Shown piece after piece: positions 63,135 through 64,000 of a DNA stretch of 64,000 bases. Numbering within the stretch: position 1 is the first letter of the stretch; every line of letters starts with the position of its first letter. The stretch spans positions 124,001 to 188,000 of the forward strand of contig NZ_NQKX01000005.1 in the NCBI RefSeq assembly GCF_002252635.1, written 5' to 3'. This DNA comes from Synechococcus sp. MW101C3 (GTDB lineage: Bacteria > Cyanobacteriota > Cyanobacteriia > PCC-6307 > Cyanobiaceae). A model generated the notes under the pieces. That model did no database searches and was not told the origin of the DNA. It saw nothing but the letters and a program-made list of their open reading frames with translations. The translations under genes and the position numbers were made by a program.

Positions 63135-64000
63135 CTACCGGACGTCACTGCCAGCCCCGGCCAGCGGCGTGAAGCGAAAGCGGGCCGCCGGGTCGCCCTC
63201 GGCCGCATCCGCCAGGCTCACCCGTACGCCCCAGGCGCCGCTGAAGTGGTCGGCCAGCAGCTCAGTGGCCAGCGGATTCTCCACGCTGCGCCGCAACAGG
63301 CGCCGCAGTGGCCGGGCGCCGTACTCCGGCTCATAGCCCTGGAGCGCCAGGCAGGCCACCACCCCGTCCTCCACCTGCAGCTGCAAGCGCTGCTCCGCCA
63401 GCAGGGTGGCCAGATCGGCCAGCTGCAGGCGCACGATGCGCTCCAAGTCGGTGGCGGCCAGCGGGCGGAAGCGGATCACCTCATCGATGCGGTTGAGGAA
63501 TTCGGGCCGGAACTGGGAGGCCAGCGCCCGCTCCACGGCCGCATCGAGGGCGGCATCCAGTGCCAGGACATCCGGCGGCGAGGCCTCAGGGGCACCAGCG
63601 GCGGCACCGGCACGGGCCCGCTCAAGGATGGCGCGGCTGGCCAGGTTGCTGGTCATCACCACCACGGTGTTGCGGAAGTCGACGGTGCGCCCCTGGGAAT
63701 CGGTGAGCCGCCCGTCGTCGAGCACCTGCAGCAGCAGGTTGAACACCTCAGGGTGGGCCTTCTCCACTTCATCCAGCAACAACACGGCGTAGGGCCGGCG
63801 CCGCACCGCCTCGGTGAGCTGGCCGCCCTCCTCGTAGCCCACATAGCCGGGCGGAGCCCCCAGCAGGCGAGCCACGGCATTGCGCTCCATGAACTCACTC
63901 ATATCGAGGCGCACCAGCGCCTCCTCCTCATCGAAGAGCGCTGCCGCCAGCGCCTTGGCCAGTTCCGTCTTGCCGACACCGGTGGGGCCGAGGAACAGGA
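63135..64000 (-). CDS. clpB: ClpB-family AAA+ disaggregase, N-terminus beyond window
   Basis: 288 codons of the C-terminal ATPase domain, open to the window end. Walker A is [20 protein letters not shown]; next [40 protein letters not shown], Walker [21 protein letters not shown], and [20 protein letters not shown] with the sensor 2 [21 protein letters not shown] 20-residue Ala/Pro insert ([20 protein letters not shown]) lies after NLAS. The Ser/Ala tail lacks a ClpP-binding loop in the visible part; the picocyanobacterial ClpB2-like type is likely. The middle and first AAA domains are not visible. Confidence 0.88.
   Translation of the reverse strand, partial: LFLGPTGVGKTELAKALAAALFDEEEALVRLDMSEFMERNAVARLLGAPPGYVGYEEGGQLTEAVRRRPYAVLLLDEVEKAHPEVFNLLLQVLDDGRLTDSQGRTVDFRNTVVVMTSNLASRAILERARAGAAAGAPEASPPDVLALDAALDAAVERALASQFRPEFLNRIDEVIRFRPLAATDLERIVRLQLADLATLLAEQRLQLQVEDGVVACLALQGYEPEYGARPLRRLLRRSVENPLATELLADHFSGAWGVRVSLADAAEGDPAARFRFTPLAGAGSDVR

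Overview
The window looks like a high-GC picocyanobacterial chromosome (Synechococcus/Cyanobium type). The support is indirect but consistent. The octamer GCGATCGC recurs (for example at 1470-1477), PilM-PilN-PilO-PilQ occur without PilP, and there are a DUF3747 protein, a GRRM-type Gly-rich-peptide/radical SAM cluster and a fused Rsh protein. Starts are often GTG or TTG, and genes are packed with 1-4 nt overlaps. No rRNA, tRNA, CRISPR array, transposase or prophage was recognised.

1-15 kb is an accessory surface-polysaccharide island. It starts with a truncated glycosyltransferase of lower GC. It holds GDP-L-fucose genes in several states: one intact fcl, one C-terminal fcl fragment with the catalytic Tyr changed to Asp, one fcl reduced to its two ends, and two near-identical gmd copies in direct orientation. 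It also holds the complete dTDP-L-rhamnose set (rfbA, rfbC, rfbD, rfbB), a glycosyltransferase-like protein, a repeat-rich helical protein, a coiled-coil protein and a methyltransferase. Four toxin-antitoxin (TA) modules or remnants are threaded between these sugar genes: a decayed HigB with intact HigA, a Phd/VapC pair, a second Phd/VapC pair, and an MNT/HEPN pair. Two of them keep clear palindromic operators.

15-20 kb carries a large modular endoglucanase (GH9, Pro-Thr linker, CBM2-like module, C-terminal surface/secretion domain), a LuxR-type regulator facing a periplasmic cupin, and a HisC-like aminotransferase.

20-31 kb is mixed: speG-like polyamine acetyltransferase, argS, a methyltransferase, nadC and mnmE. 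Between them sits grrP-grrA-grrM, a putative RiPP system: a binding protein, a Gly-rich secreted peptide with nine aromatic-X-Asn triplets, and a radical SAM/SPASM enzyme. Two related proteins that each carry the Coq4 metal motif HDxxHx11E behind a TerB-like helical part lie on either side of this region.

31-46 kb is largely housekeeping: selO, a GNAT protein, (p)ppGpp synthetase/hydrolase, a fused peptide-type ABC ATPase, a CLC channel, rluD-family and rbgA, a Usp protein, pgk, two secreted unknowns, murG, and a cobD-like aminotransferase.

46-58 kb holds a MoxR-DUF58-transglutaminase operon, a pentapeptide/TPR exported protein, the type IV pilus operon pilM-pilN-pilO-pilQ (pilN carries a frameshift in this sequence), pyrD, rnhA with a C-terminal extension, and a DUF3747 protein.

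58-64 kb is the ribosomal/secretion block, read on the minus strand: clpB-family (cut by the window end), secE, nusG, rplK, rplA, rplJ, rplL. It has a hairpin-rich leader before rplK, a long leader before rplJ and a terminator after rplL.
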